A stretch of DNA of 64,000 nt from Blastococcus sp. DSM 46786 (GCF_900109665.1 NZ_FOAO01000022.1:1-64000); one strand, 5' to 3'; counted from the first letter of the stretch, positions 16,386-25,014 are shown. Made by a program: numbers and translations. Notes: a model not told the origin generated them from the letters alone.

Positions 16386-17717
16386 TCAGCGGGTGGCGGG
16401 CTCCTCCCGGCTCTCGTCGCGGCCCTCGCCCCGCGGCGGGTTCTCGTCCTCGGGGGCGGCGACCTGCTCGCGGGACAGGTGGGCGCCGGTCTCGTCGGGG
16501 ACGATCTGCGCGCGGGTGCCGTCCGGGAGGACCTCCGGCGACTTGCCGTCGAGCTGGTCGCGCGCGTAGCGGTAGGCGACGGCGATGAGCGCGGTCACCG
16601 GGACGGCGAGGAAGGCGCCGATGATCCCCGCCAGGCTGGCGCCCGCGGTGACGGCCAGGATGACCACGGCGGCGTGCAGGTTGAGCCCCCGGCCCTGGAG
16701 GATCGGCTGCAGGATGTTGCCCTCGATCTGCTGCACGAGGATCACGACGCCGAGCACGAGCAGCGCAGTGGTGAAGCCGCTGTCGACCAGGGCGATCAGC
16801 ACCGCGAAGCCGCCGGCGACGAATGCACCGATGATCGGGATGAAGGCGCCGAAGAAGGTCAGCACGGCCAGGGGCAGGACCAGCGGCACGCCGAGGATCC
16901 ACAGGCCGAGGGCGATGAAGAAGGCGTCGAAGAACCCCACGAGGGCCTGCTGGCGGATGAACTCCGAGAGGGTCGACCACGTCTTGTAGGACAGCGCGGC
17001 GACGTGCGGGGCGGCCGGGGGGCCGGTCTGGGCGGCCAGCCACGGCACCCAGCGGGGGCCGTCCTTGAGGAAGAAGAAGGTGAGCACCAGGGCCAGCACC
17101 AGGTTGATCAGCAGGCCGCCGATCGCCGTGGCGCCGGTGACGGCGTACTGGGCGATGTTCTGCGCGTTGCCCTGGATGGTGTTGATCACCTGGTCGATCG
17201 CGGTGCCGATCTGCTCCTCGCCGAGGTTGAACGGCGGGCCGGTCAGCCACTCCTGCAGCTGCTGCAGGCCGTCGCTGACGCCCGTGGCGAGCTCCTCGAC
17301 CTGGCTGACGACCGGCGGGGCGATCAGCGCGATGATCCCGCCGAAGGCCGCGAGGAAGGTGAGCAGGACGGTGAGCGCGGCCAGTGCCGAGGGCCAGCCG
17401 TGGTTGCGGAGGAAACGCGTGGCCGGCCACAGGACGGTGGTGAACAGCAGCCCGAGGACGACCGGCAGCAGGATGACCCACAGCTTGCCCAGGACGTAGC
17501 CGACGACGATGAGCCCGCCGACGACGAGCAGCAGCTCGGCCGAGGCGACGGCCACGGCCCGGCTCGCCCGCCGCAGGCGCTCGCCGCGTTCGGTGGTCGG
17601 TGCCGGGGCGTGCGTGGCGGGCCGGACGCCGGACCCCGCCGTGGGCTGGTCGGGCTCGACGTCTTCGGGGGTCTCGTCCGGTGGCGGGTCGGTGCGACCG
17701 GGCAAGCGGATCCTCAT
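16386..17717 (-). CDS. AI-2E family permease (first of two)
   Basis: A 443-residue membrane protein with about eight hydrophobic segments. The C-terminal AI-2E transporter signature is clear: FFGAFIPIIGAFVAGGFAVLIAL, QQIEGNILQPILQGR, AVTAGASLAGIIGAFLAVPVTAL. Both termini are hydrophilic; the N-terminus has a Pro/Asp-rich stretch and the C-terminus an acidic tail. The family includes the TqsA autoinducer exporter and Na+/H+ antiporter-like members. Substrate unknown. ATG 17717 has only a weak ribosome site. A second paralogue is at 20784-22082. It is divergent from the F420 oxidoreductase gene. Confidence 0.88.
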   Translation of the reverse strand: MRIRLPGRTDPPPDETPEDVEPDQPTAGSGVRPATHAPAPTTERGERLRRASRAVAVASAELLLVVGGLIVVGYVLGKLWVILLPVVLGLLFTTVLWPATRFLRNHGWPSALAALTVLLTFLAAFGGIIALIAPPVVSQVEELATGVSDGLQQLQEWLTGPPFNLGEEQIGTAIDQVINTIQGNAQNIAQYAVTGATAIGGLLINLVLALVLTFFFLKDGPRWVPWLAAQTGPPAAPHVAALSYKTWSTLSEFIRQQALVGFFDAFFIALGLWILGVPLVLPLAVLTFFGAFIPIIGAFVAGGFAVLIALVDSGFTTALLVLGVVILVQQIEGNILQPILQGRGLNLHAAVVILAVTAGASLAGIIGAFLAVPVTALIAVAYRYARDQLDGKSPEVLPDGTRAQIVPDETGAHLSREQVAAPEDENPPRGEGRDESREEPATR

Positions 17718-17793
17718 GTGCCGATCACAGCACAGATGCACGACACCGACCGGGCGGGAAACGATCATCACACCCGCGTCGTAGCGTGCGGGC

Positions 17794-18261
17794 ATGCCGA
17801 AGATCGCGACCGCCGACCGGGTCGACCGGGAGTCCTTGCTGGAGTTCCTCCGTCCGCGGCACCGGGCGGTGCTGCTCACCCGCCGCCGCGAGGGCGGCGC
17901 CCAGCTCTCGCCGGTCACCTGCGGGGTGGACGCCGAGGGTCGGATCGTCATCTCCACGTACCCGCAGCGGGCCAAGGCGGCCAACGCCCGGCGCGACCCC
18001 GCCGTCTCGCTGTGCGTGCTCTCCGACGAGTGGGACGGCCCGTGGGTGCAGCTCGACGGCCGGGCGGAGGTGCTCGGGCTGCCCGAGGCGCTGGAGCCCC
18101 TGGTCGAGTACTACCGGTCGATCAGCGGGGAGCACCCCGACTGGGACGGGTACCGCGCGGCCATGGAACGCCAGGGCAAGGCGCTGGTGCGCGTGACGGT
18201 GACCTCGTGGGGCCCGATCGCCACCGGCGGCTTCCCCGCCGGGGTGGCCGACAAGCTCTGA
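17794..18261 (+). CDS. PPOX-class F420-dependent oxidoreductase
   Basis: A 155-residue flavin/deazaflavin split-barrel protein. Family features: FLRPRHRAVLLTRRREGGAQLSPV (beta-hairpin and cofactor phosphate contact), GRIVISTYPQRAKAANARRDPAVSLCVL, and VQLDGRAEVL. The C-terminal region has DWDGYRAAMERQGKALVRV, typical of actinobacterial F420-binding members that reduce biliverdin or quinones. Substrate cannot be read from sequence. It has a single ATG start at 17794. A gene for a SatD-type protein follows after 38 bases. Confidence 0.85.
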   Translation: MPKIATADRVDRESLLEFLRPRHRAVLLTRRREGGAQLSPVTCGVDAEGRIVISTYPQRAKAANARRDPAVSLCVLSDEWDGPWVQLDGRAEVLGLPEALEPLVEYYRSISGEHPDWDGYRAAMERQGKALVRVTVTSWGPIATGGFPAGVADKL

Positions 18262-18299
18262 GGCTTGCTCTTGCCGAGGAAAGGTGTCAGACTTTCTCG

Positions 18300-18887
18300 A
18301 TGGTGTACGTCCTGACCGTCGACCAGCGGGCCAGCCGGCGCGGGCCCGACCGGGTCGCCGACGTCCTGGCGCGGCTCAACGCCGACGTCGGCACGGTGCT
18401 GGCGTTCGAGCGGACCGCGGGTGACGAGTTCCAGGGGGTGCTCGGCGAGCCCGGGGCCGTGGTCGACGTCGCCCTGCGCCTGGTCCGGCTGGGCGGGTGG
18501 AGCATCGGCATCGGCGCCGGCGCGGCCCAGCACCCGCTGCCGGCGAGCACGCGGGCCGCGGCCGGGCCGGCCTTCCTGTGCGCGCGGCGCGCCGTCGACG
18601 CGGCCAAGCAGCGGTCGGTGCACCTGGCGGTCCGCGGGGCGGTAGCCTCCGACGCCGCCGATGCGCAGGCGGTGCTCGGCGCATTGGCGGTGCTGGTGGG
18701 CCGCCGCAGCGAGCAGGCGTGGGAGGCGATCGAGCTGGTCGAGGGCGGGCGGACGCAGGCCGAGGCGGCCGCGGCCCTGGGCATCTCGCGGCAGGCGGTG
18801 GGGCAGCGCCTGGGCGCCGCCTCCTGGGACCTGGAACGCGAGCTGCGGCCGACGGCGGCGCGGCTCCTGGAGCGGGCCGCGGGATGA
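18300..18887 (+). CDS. SatD family protein with helix-turn-helix end
   Basis: A 195-residue protein beginning MVYVLTVDQRASRRGPDRV, the usual start of SatD proteins. The N-terminal ~130 residues include FERTAGDEFQGVL and a GIGAG loop, a layout reminiscent of nucleotide-cyclase-like folds. Residues ~145-175 form a helix-turn-helix (GGRTQAEAAAALGISRQAVGQRL). SatD was named in the streptococcal acid-tolerance sat operon; its biochemistry is unknown. The stop overlaps the next gene's ATG (ATGA), so the two are coupled. An imperfect dyad (GAGGAAAG...CTTTCTC, 18276-18298) sits just before the ATG and may be an operator. Confidence 0.75.
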   Translation: MVYVLTVDQRASRRGPDRVADVLARLNADVGTVLAFERTAGDEFQGVLGEPGAVVDVALRLVRLGGWSIGIGAGAAQHPLPASTRAAAGPAFLCARRAVDAAKQRSVHLAVRGAVASDAADAQAVLGALAVLVGRRSEQAWEAIELVEGGRTQAEAAAALGISRQAVGQRLGAASWDLERELRPTAARLLERAAG

Positions 18888-19402
18888 GCGTCGCCGTCCT
18901 GCTGCTGCTCGGGCTGGTCGGTCTGGCCGGATCGGCCCTCGCCCTCCGCGGTGAGCGGGGGACCGGCGCCACCGGCGCGATCGCCCTGGTCGGCGCGCTC
19001 GCGGTCGCCGCGGCCTTTGCCTGGCCGGCGAGCGGCGGTGCCGGCGTGGTGCAGGCGGGAGCAGCGCTCGCCGCGCTGGCAGCAGTCGCCGGCGGCGGCC
19101 CGGTGGCGACGGCGGTGCTGCACGCCGCCGACCCTGCGGCCACCGGGGTCTCCGGCGGGCCGCAGGACCCCGACATCCTCCGGGGCGGCGCGTGGATCGG
19201 CGTGCTGGAGCGGGGTGCGGTCGCCGCCACGCTGCTGGCCGGCTGGCCCGAGGGGCTCGCCGTCGTCCTCGCGGTCAAGGGGCTGGGCCGGTTCTCCGAG
19301 CTGCGCGCCCCGGCGGCGGCCGAGCGGTTCATCGTCGGCACGCTGGCCAGCGGGCTGTGGGCCGCCGCCTGCGTGGGGGTCGCGGTGCTGCTCCGCGGCT
19401 GA
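18884..19402 (+). CDS. Small membrane protein coupled to SatD
   Basis: A 172-residue hydrophobic protein with four or five predicted membrane helices (residues ~2-20, 28-48, 55-70, 105-125, 148-170) and Ala/Gly/Val-rich composition. It overlaps the SatD stop by four bases. I do not recognise a named family. A conserved-looking cytosolic loop (GGPQDPDILRGGAWIGVLERG) separates the two helix groups. The coupling suggests it is the membrane partner of the SatD-type regulator. Confidence 0.7.
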   Translation: MSVAVLLLLGLVGLAGSALALRGERGTGATGAIALVGALAVAAAFAWPASGGAGVVQAGAALAALAAVAGGGPVATAVLHAADPAATGVSGGPQDPDILRGGAWIGVLERGAVAATLLAGWPEGLAVVLAVKGLGRFSELRAPAAAERFIVGTLASGLWAAACVGVAVLLRG

Positions 19403-19478
19403 CCCGCGCCGAGCGGGGTGGCGGCGGCGCGGCGAGGATGACCTCGGGCACCGCCGGGAACCGATCGAGGGAGGCCGC

Positions 19479-20231
19479 ATGTGCCACGGTCAGGACAGCC
19501 GGCCGCCGGCCCCGCCGCGCACCGGCCCGGTGGGTGAGCGCACCACGGCCACGCTGACGGCGGCCGACGGCGCCACCTTCTCCGCCGCCACCGCGCTGCC
19601 CGGGAGGCGCGCGCGGGCGGGTGTGGTGGTCCTCCCGGACATCCGGGGGCTCCACCCCTACTACGTCGCCCTGGCCGAGCGGTTCGCCGAGGCGGGCCTG
19701 GCCGCGGTGGCGATCGACTGGTTCGGCCGCACCGCCGGGGTGTGCGCGGACGGCGTCCGGCCGGAGGGCTTCGACTGGCAGGCGCACATCCCGCGCACGA
19801 CGCACGAGGGCGTCGACGCCGACGTCACCGCCGCGATCGCCCACCTGCGCGCGCGGGCCGGGGGGGACCTGCCGGTGGTGACGGTCGGCTTCTGCTTCGG
19901 TGGCAGCCACGCGTGGCGGCTGGCCGGCGGGAACCTGGACCTGGCGGGCTGCGCCGGCTTCTACGGCCGCCCCGCGCTGGTGGGCGACGCCGCCGACCGG
20001 GCGCACCTGCCCACGGTCCTGCTGGTCGCCGGCGCCGACACCGTGACCCCGTTGGCGGAGCAGCTCGCCCTGGCCGACCGGATGCGGGCGGCCGGCGCCG
20101 AGGTGGACATCGCCGTCTACGACGGGGCGCCGCACTCCTTCTTCGACCGGGCGCACGGGGAGTGGGCCGAGGCCTGCCGCGACGCGTGGGAGCACGTGCT
20201 GGCCCTCGTCGACCAGGTCGCCCGGCCGTGA
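19479..20231 (+). CDS. Dienelactone hydrolase family protein
   Basis: A 250-residue alpha/beta hydrolase. The nucleophile is a cysteine in VGFCFGGSHAW (about C139), as in dienelactone hydrolases. The acid is likely the aspartate in VAGADTVTP and the histidine is in GAPHSFFDR. It begins VVLPDIRGLHPYY after a ~45-residue N-terminal segment. Such enzymes open lactone rings in chloroaromatic catabolism, but many actinobacterial paralogues have no known substrate and no aromatic-ring genes are adjacent. GAGGGAGG lies six bases before ATG 19479. Confidence 0.88.
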   Translation: MCHGQDSRPPAPPRTGPVGERTTATLTAADGATFSAATALPGRRARAGVVVLPDIRGLHPYYVALAERFAEAGLAAVAIDWFGRTAGVCADGVRPEGFDWQAHIPRTTHEGVDADVTAAIAHLRARAGGDLPVVTVGFCFGGSHAWRLAGGNLDLAGCAGFYGRPALVGDAADRAHLPTVLLVAGADTVTPLAEQLALADRMRAAGAEVDIAVYDGAPHSFFDRAHGEWAEACRDAWEHVLALVDQVARP

Positions 20232-20334
20232 CCGCCCCCGGGTGGGGGCCGCCGTGCACCCGCGACGCACGTCGTGCGACGCGGCCCCACCGGCGTCCGG
20301 ACCCGTCCGCCGCCGGTCTCCTACGCTGGGTCGG

Positions 20335-20733
20335 GTGAGCGGCCAGCCGATCGATCCCGGAGTCATCGAACTCGCGGGGCGGGTCTTCGACCTCGCCCGC
20401 GGCGGGCACACCGACGAGCTCGCCGCCTACCTGGACGCCGGCGTGCCGGTGAACCTCACCAACGACAAGGGGGACACGCTGCTCGTGCTCGCGGCCTACC
20501 ACGGGCACAGCGGCACGGTGGCTGCCCTGCTGGAGCGCGGCGCCGACCACGCCCGGGTCGACGACCGGGGGCAGACGGCGCTGGCCGCGGCGGTCTTCAA
20601 GCAGTCGGCGGAGACCGTGCAGCGGCTGCTCGCCGCCGGTGCCGAACCCGACGCGGGTGGGCCCACCGCCCGCGAGACGGCGGCGTTCTTCGACCTGCCC
20701 GCCATGACCGCGCTCCTGGACACCCGCGCCTGA
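20335..20733 (+). CDS. Ankyrin-repeat protein
   Basis: A 132-residue soluble protein with about three ankyrin repeats: VNLTNDKGDTLLVLAAYHGH, HARVDDRGQTALAAAVFKQS, and PDAGGPTARETAAFF. Ankyrin repeats are protein-binding modules. The actinobacterial short single-domain forms are common, with no fixed role. GTG 20335 is preceded by TACGCT about ten bases upstream, so transcript and start may nearly coincide (leaderless). This is inference. An AI-2E permease gene follows after 50 bases. Confidence 0.82.
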   Translation: MSGQPIDPGVIELAGRVFDLARGGHTDELAAYLDAGVPVNLTNDKGDTLLVLAAYHGHSGTVAALLERGADHARVDDRGQTALAAAVFKQSAETVQRLLAAGAEPDAGGPTARETAAFFDLPAMTALLDTRA

Positions 20734-20783
20734 CGGGCTCGGCAGAACCGGTGCGGCCGCGGGCGACGGAGGGGGAGGCGGGC

Positions 20784-22082
20784 GTGGCAGCACGTCGTGA
20801 CCTGCCGGAGGCGGGGGGGCCGATCCGGCCGGAGGAGCAGGACGTCGCGGCGGCCGGCACGGAGCCGCCTGCCGGGGCGGAGCCGGTCGTGCCCCTGCCC
20901 GCGCCCGAGCCGGGGTTGCCGCGCTGGCTGCTGCTGGTGGGCGGCGCAGCCGCGGCCACCATCGCCATCGCCGGCCTGCAGGCGGTCGCCTGGCTGGTGG
21001 CGCCGGTGTTCCTCGCGCTGGTCGTCGTCATCGCGCTCACCCCGGTGCAGCGCTGGCTGCGTCGCATCGGCGCGCCGCGCTGGCTCGCGACGACGGTCCT
21101 GCTGCTGCTCGTGTGGGCGGTGCTGCTCGCCTTCGTCGCCCTGCTGGTGGCCTCGGTCGCCCAGTTCGCCGCCCTGCTGCCGGACTACGCCGATCAGGCC
21201 CAGGTACTGATCAACGACGTCGTCACCGACCTGAACAGCCGGGGGATCGTCTCGGGGCAGCTGTCGGACCTCGTCGAGCAGATCGACTACGGCTCGCTGG
21301 TGGGGCTGGCCACCGACCTGCTGAGCCGGCTCACCGACGCGGCCACCACGCTGCTGCTCCTGCTCTCGGCGCTGGTGTTCATGGCCATCGAGAGCAGCGG
21401 CTTCGGCCGGCGGCTGGCGCTCATCGGCGCCGAGCGCCCGCACCTGCCGGTGGCGATGACCCTGTTCACCCGCGGCACCCGCAGCTACCTGCTGGTGAGC
21501 ACGGTGTTCGGCGCGATCGTCGCGGTCGGCGACACGATCGCCCTCGCGCTGCTGGACGTGCCGGCGGCCCCGCTGTGGGGCCTGCTCGCCTTCATCACCA
21601 ACTACGTGCCCAACATCGGGTTCCTGCTGGGCGTCGCTCCACCTGCGGTGCTGGGGCTGCTCGCCGGTGGCTGGGGCGACTTCATCGCGATCCTGGTCGT
21701 CTACTCGCTGCTGAACTTCGTCGTCCAGACCCTCATCCAGCCCCGTTTCGTCGGCGACTCCGTGGGCCTGTCCATGACGGTGACCTTCGTGGCGCTGCTG
21801 TTCTGGGGGTGGGTGCTCGGTGCGCTCGGCGCGCTGCTGGCCATCCCGCTGACGCTGCTGGTCAAGGCGCTCATGGTCGACGTCGACCCGCGGGGCCACT
21901 GGCTGGACGCACTGCTGCGCGAGGAACCGCGCGCCCCGCGCACCATGCGCGCCCGGCGGCGAATGGCCGACCGGCACGCCGCGCTGGCGTCGATGCGGCG
22001 GCTGCACCACCACCCCTCCCGCCGGTCGGCGGCCGCCGACGCGGAGCAGGAGGAGACGGCGATTCCGGCGGGGCGGTCCTGA
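20784..22082 (+). CDS. AI-2E family permease (second of two)
   Basis: A 432-residue paralogue of the permease at 16386-17717. It has about eight membrane segments. Signature regions are WGLLAFITNYVPNIGFLLGVAPPAVLGLL, FVVQTLIQPRFVGDSVGLS and GALGALLAIPLTLLVKALM. The N-terminal ~50 residues are acidic and proline-rich; the C-terminal ~60 are basic and histidine-rich. GTG 20784 was chosen for the GGGGGAGGCGGG ribosome site. The stop TGA (22080-22082) overlaps the likely start of the broken P-loop gene downstream. Confidence 0.87.
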   Translation: MAARRDLPEAGGPIRPEEQDVAAAGTEPPAGAEPVVPLPAPEPGLPRWLLLVGGAAAATIAIAGLQAVAWLVAPVFLALVVVIALTPVQRWLRRIGAPRWLATTVLLLLVWAVLLAFVALLVASVAQFAALLPDYADQAQVLINDVVTDLNSRGIVSGQLSDLVEQIDYGSLVGLATDLLSRLTDAATTLLLLLSALVFMAIESSGFGRRLALIGAERPHLPVAMTLFTRGTRSYLLVSTVFGAIVAVGDTIALALLDVPAAPLWGLLAFITNYVPNIGFLLGVAPPAVLGLLAGGWGDFIAILVVYSLLNFVVQTLIQPRFVGDSVGLSMTVTFVALLFWGWVLGALGALLAIPLTLLVKALMVDVDPRGHWLDALLREEPRAPRTMRARRRMADRHAALASMRRLHHHPSRRSAAADAEQEETAIPAGRS

Positions 22083-22230
22083 CCGCGCAGGAGCTCGTCG
22101 TGCTGGCCGGCCTGCAAGGGAGCGGCAAGAGCACCTGGGTGGCGGCGCACCTGGCCGCCACCCACGAGGTGGTGAGCAAGGACCACTGGCCCAACGCACG
22201 GCGCCGCGAGGCCCGCCAGCAGCGGTCGAA

Positions 22231-22287
22231 GGACCCCCGTGCCCCCCGCCACTCGCAGGCTCGCGACGGGACCCTGCACGGGGGCCG
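22231..22287 (+). repeat. Conserved-loop hairpin element, copy 1 (inside the P-loop gene)
   Basis: Arms 22232-22242 (GACCCCCGTGC) and 22276-22286 (GCACGGGGGCC) pair with one mismatch. They enclose a loop containing CCACTCGCAGGCTCGC and GACGGGACCC. The loop core is shared with copies at 37263-37319 and 47587-47639, while the arms differ. Confidence 0.8.
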
Positions 22288-22499
22288 AGGACCGGGCGGC
22301 GCTGATCGCCCTGGCCCGGGCGGCGGGGGTGCCGGTGCGCGCGGTGTGGCTGGACACCCCGCCGGAGGTCTGCCTCGCCCACAACGCCGCCCGCACCGGC
22401 CGGGCCCGCGTCCCGCTCGTCGGTGTCCACGCCACCCGGGCCCGGTTCGTGCCGCCGTCGGTCGGCGAGGGGTTCGACCGGGTGGACGTCGTCCGGCAC

Positions 22500-22542
22500 G
22501 CTCTGCCTCTGCTCCCAGTTGAGTTGGGAACAGAGGCAGAGC
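22500..22542. terminator. Hairpin at the end of the broken P-loop gene
   Basis: A 12-bp perfect stem (22500-22511 with 22531-22542), one C.A mismatch, five more pairs and a 7-base loop. It overlaps the last codons of the broken gene, so it either replaced the original 3' end or terminates it. Confidence 0.7.
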
Positions 22543-22699
22543 TCCTGAGGGGTCGGGTTGGCCCTCCGGCGTGCACGGGGGAGCGGCGGACCATGTGACG
22601 GCGGCCGCAACCGGCGGCCGTAACGTGTCGGGCGCAGCTCGCCGCGCGCCGGGGCCGACCGCTCCGGTGATCGCCGGCATCCGAGACGAAGGGAACGAC

Positions 22700-23470
22700 A
22701 TGACCGAGGCAGGCACCACGGCATCCCGCGTGGCCATCGTGACCGGCGCGGCCCGTGGCATCGGCGCCGCCACCGCCCAGCGGCTGGCGAAGGACGGCTT
22801 CGCCGTCGCCGTCCTGGACCTGGACGAGGGCTCGGCCAAGGGCACCGTCGAGGCGATCGAGGCCGCCGGCGGCCGTGCGCTGGCCATCGGCGCCGACGTG
22901 AGCGACGCCGCGCAGGTGGAGGCCGCCGTCGAGCGGATCGTGACCGAGCTCGGCCCGCCCACCGTCCTGGTCAACAACGCGGGCGTGCTCCGCGACAACA
23001 TGCTGTTCAAGATGTCCGACTCCGACTGGGACATCGTCATGAACGTCCACCTCAAGGGCGCCTTCCTCATGACCCGCGCGGCGCAGAAGCACATGATCGA
23101 CCAGAAGTGGGGCCGGATCGTCAACCTGTCCAGCACCTCGGCGCTGGGCAACCGCGGCCAGGCCAACTACTCGACGGCGAAGGCGGGCCTGCAGGGCTTC
23201 ACCAAGACCCTCGCCATCGAGCTGGGCAAGTTCGGCGTCACCGCCAACGCGATCGCCCCGGGCTTCATCGAGACCGAGATGACCAAGGCGACGGCCGACC
23301 GCATGGGCATCCCGTTCGACGACTTCATCAAGGGCGCGGCCTCGCAGATCCCGGTGGCCCGCACGGGCAAGCCGGAGGACATCGCGCACCTGGTGTCCTT
23401 CTTCGTCAGCGAGGGCGCCGGTTTCGTCTCCGGCCAGGTGGTCTACGCCGCCGGCGGCCCCAAGGCCTGA
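22700..23470 (+). CDS. FabG-like 3-oxoacyl-ACP/SDR reductase
   Basis: A 256-residue classical short-chain dehydrogenase. It has the cofactor motif TGAARGIG, NNAG, catalytic Ser in NLSSTSA, and YSTAK with Tyr and Lys. The C-terminal GKPEDIAHLVSFFVSEGAGFVSGQVVYAAGG is strongly FabG-like. It probably reduces a 3-oxoacyl thioester with NADPH. The crotonase gene downstream suggests a role in acyl-CoA metabolism, but paired hairpins in between make them separate transcripts. ATG 22700 has AAGGGAA upstream. Confidence 0.9.
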   Translation: MTEAGTTASRVAIVTGAARGIGAATAQRLAKDGFAVAVLDLDEGSAKGTVEAIEAAGGRALAIGADVSDAAQVEAAVERIVTELGPPTVLVNNAGVLRDNMLFKMSDSDWDIVMNVHLKGAFLMTRAAQKHMIDQKWGRIVNLSSTSALGNRGQANYSTAKAGLQGFTKTLAIELGKFGVTANAIAPGFIETEMTKATADRMGIPFDDFIKGAASQIPVARTGKPEDIAHLVSFFVSEGAGFVSGQVVYAAGGPKA

Positions 23471-23477
23471 CACCGGA

Positions 23478-23540
23478 CCCCGTGCCCGCGCACGGGGCCG
23501 CCCCACGGGGCCGGGCAGCCGCACCGGCTGTCCGGCCCCG
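23478..23540 (+). terminator. Two consecutive hairpins after the FabG-like gene
   Basis: First stem CCCCGTGC / GCACGGGG (23478-23485 with 23490-23497). Second stem CGGGGCCGG / CCGGCCCCG (23506-23514 with 23532-23540), with further pairing inside its loop. Confidence 0.75.
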
Positions 23541-23570
23541 CGCCGTTCCCCCCACCGCCGAGGAGGCGTC

Positions 23571-24341
23571 ATGGTCGACGACGACAAGGTCCTGGTGGAG
23601 CGCCGCGGCGCCGTCCAGGTCATCACCATCAACCGGCCGTCGGCGCGCAACGCCCTCGACGGCGCCGTCGCCCGGGCGGTCGCGGCCGCGGTGGACGAGC
23701 TCGATGCCGACGGCGACCTACGGGCCGGGGTGCTCACCGGCGCGGGTGGCACCTTCTCGTCCGGGATGGACCTCAAGGCCTTCCTCCGCGGCGAGAGCCC
23801 GTCCATCGAGGGCCGGGGCCTGTGCGGCATCACCCGCACGCCGCCGCGCAAGCCCCTCGTCGCCGCCGTCGAGGGCTGGGCGCTGGCCGGCGGCTTCGAG
23901 CTGGTCCTCGCCTGCGACCTCGTCGTCGCCGGCCGCGGCGCCCGGTTCGGCGTGCCGGAGGTGAAGCGCTCGCTGGTCGCCGCCGGCGGGGCCGCGCTGC
24001 TCCTGCCGCAGCGGGTGCCGCGTGCGGTCGCGCTCGAGCTGCTGCTGACCGGGGAGCCGGTGGACGCCGAGCGCGCGGCGGCCGTCGGGCTGGTCAACCG
24101 GGTGGTCGACGACGGCGGCGCGCTGGACGCCGCGGTGGCGCTCGCCGAGGTGATCGCCGCGAACGGCCCGCTGGCGGTGGCCGCCACCAAGCGGGTCGTC
24201 CTCGAGGCGCCCTCGTGGCCGGCGGAGGAGGCGTGGGAGCGGCAGGAGCAGGTCGTCCGCCCGGTGTTCGGCTCCGAGGACGCCCGCGAGGGCTCCACCG
24301 CGTTCGCCGAACGCCGCCCGCCGGTGTGGCGCGGCCGCTGA
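23571..24341 (+). CDS. Crotonase/enoyl-CoA hydratase family protein
   Basis: A 256-residue crotonase. Recognised segments: INRPSARNALDGAVARA, the oxyanion-hole stretch GGTFSSGMDLKAFL, AAVEGWALAGGFELVLACDLVVA (second oxyanion loop), and ARFGVPEVKRSLVAAGG. The glutamate/glutamate catalytic pair of true enoyl-CoA hydratases is not fully clear: E of GVPEVKRSL is present. The exact reaction (hydratase, isomerase or other) is uncertain. GAGGAGG lies a few bases before ATG 23571. Confidence 0.88.
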   Translation: MVDDDKVLVERRGAVQVITINRPSARNALDGAVARAVAAAVDELDADGDLRAGVLTGAGGTFSSGMDLKAFLRGESPSIEGRGLCGITRTPPRKPLVAAVEGWALAGGFELVLACDLVVAGRGARFGVPEVKRSLVAAGGAALLLPQRVPRAVALELLLTGEPVDAERAAAVGLVNRVVDDGGALDAAVALAEVIAANGPLAVAATKRVVLEAPSWPAEEAWERQEQVVRPVFGSEDAREGSTAFAERRPPVWRGR

Positions 24342-24387
24342 CCCGCCGCAGCGGCATACCGGGGCGGTCCCCGTCGTTCTCGCCGAC

Positions 24388-25011
24388 GTGGACCGCTCCG
24401 CTCTGCGCCTGCTCGTGCTCGGTGACTCGCTCGGCTCCGGCACCGGTGCCGCCCGGCCCGCCGACGCCCTCGGCCCGCGGCTGGCCCGGGCGCTGGGCGA
24501 GGACGGGTTCGACGTCGACCTGCACGTCCTCGCCGTCCCCGGCGCCGCCTCCGCCGGGCTGGCCGACCAGGTGCGCCGCGCGCTGCCGCTCTCGGCCGAC
24601 CTGGCCGTCGTCGTCATCGGTGCCAACGACCTGGCCCGGTTCGTGCCGGCCGAGCAGGCCGCGACGGCGCTCGCGGCCGCGGTGACCGCGCTGCGGGCCG
24701 CCGGCACCGACGTCGTCGTGGTCCCGGCGCCGGACATGTAGATGGTGCCCTTCGTCCCGCCGGCGCTGCGGGCGCTGGTCCGGGGCGCCTGCACGGTGCT
24801 CCAGCAGCGGCAGTCGGACGTGGCCCTCACCGGGGGCGCCACGGTCGCGCCGGTGGCGGCGGAGGTGGCGCGCGCCTTCTCGGCCGACCCGGCGCTGTTC
24901 TCCGCCGACCGCTTCCACCCGTCCTCGGCCGGCTACGCGCGCATCGCCGAGGTGCTCGTGCCCTTCGTGCTGGCCGCGGCCCGCGCCCGGCGGGACGACG
25001 CCGCGGCCTGA
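24388..25011 (+). pseudogene. GDSL lipase/esterase interrupted by an in-frame TAG
   Basis: The frame encodes a ~207-residue SGNH hydrolase. Block I GDSLGSGTG begins about residue 12, block III is GANDL, and block V is DRFHPSSAGY near the end. At 24739-24741 a TAG stops the frame after VVVVPAPDM; the same frame resumes at once with MVPFVPPALRALV. No bases are lost. Relatives commonly have a serine or similar residue here, so a TCG to TAG change is a simple explanation. The second half has its own ATG but no active-site serine. It may be a recent nonsense mutation, a sequencing error or readthrough. Confidence 0.75.
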
Positions 25012-25014
25012 CGC

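Larger units (their letters stand above)
22079..22598 (+). pseudogene. Broken P-loop kinase-like ATPase
   Basis: The first ~50 codons encode ELVVLAGLQGSGKSTWVAAHL (Walker A GLQGSGKST) and VSKDHWPNARRREARQQR, as in small AAA/kinase-like ATP-binding proteins. The frame then enters a ~57-base repeat element (22231-22287). Beyond it the homologous reading continues in another frame: EDRAALIALARAAGVPVRAVWLD, CLAHNAARTGRARVP. From memory of the family, roughly 20-27 residues between these parts, including the VVVDNTNP Walker B stretch, are missing. No ATG/GTG precedes the start; CTG at 22079 overlaps the permease stop. The last residues run into another hairpin. The gene cannot make a working ATPase as read. 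Confidence 0.75.

Noticed and set aside
21701-24298. 865-codon minus-strand frame across AI-2E, FabG and crotonase genes
   Set aside because: Antisense shadow with Ser/Arg/Ala-rich sequence and no domains.
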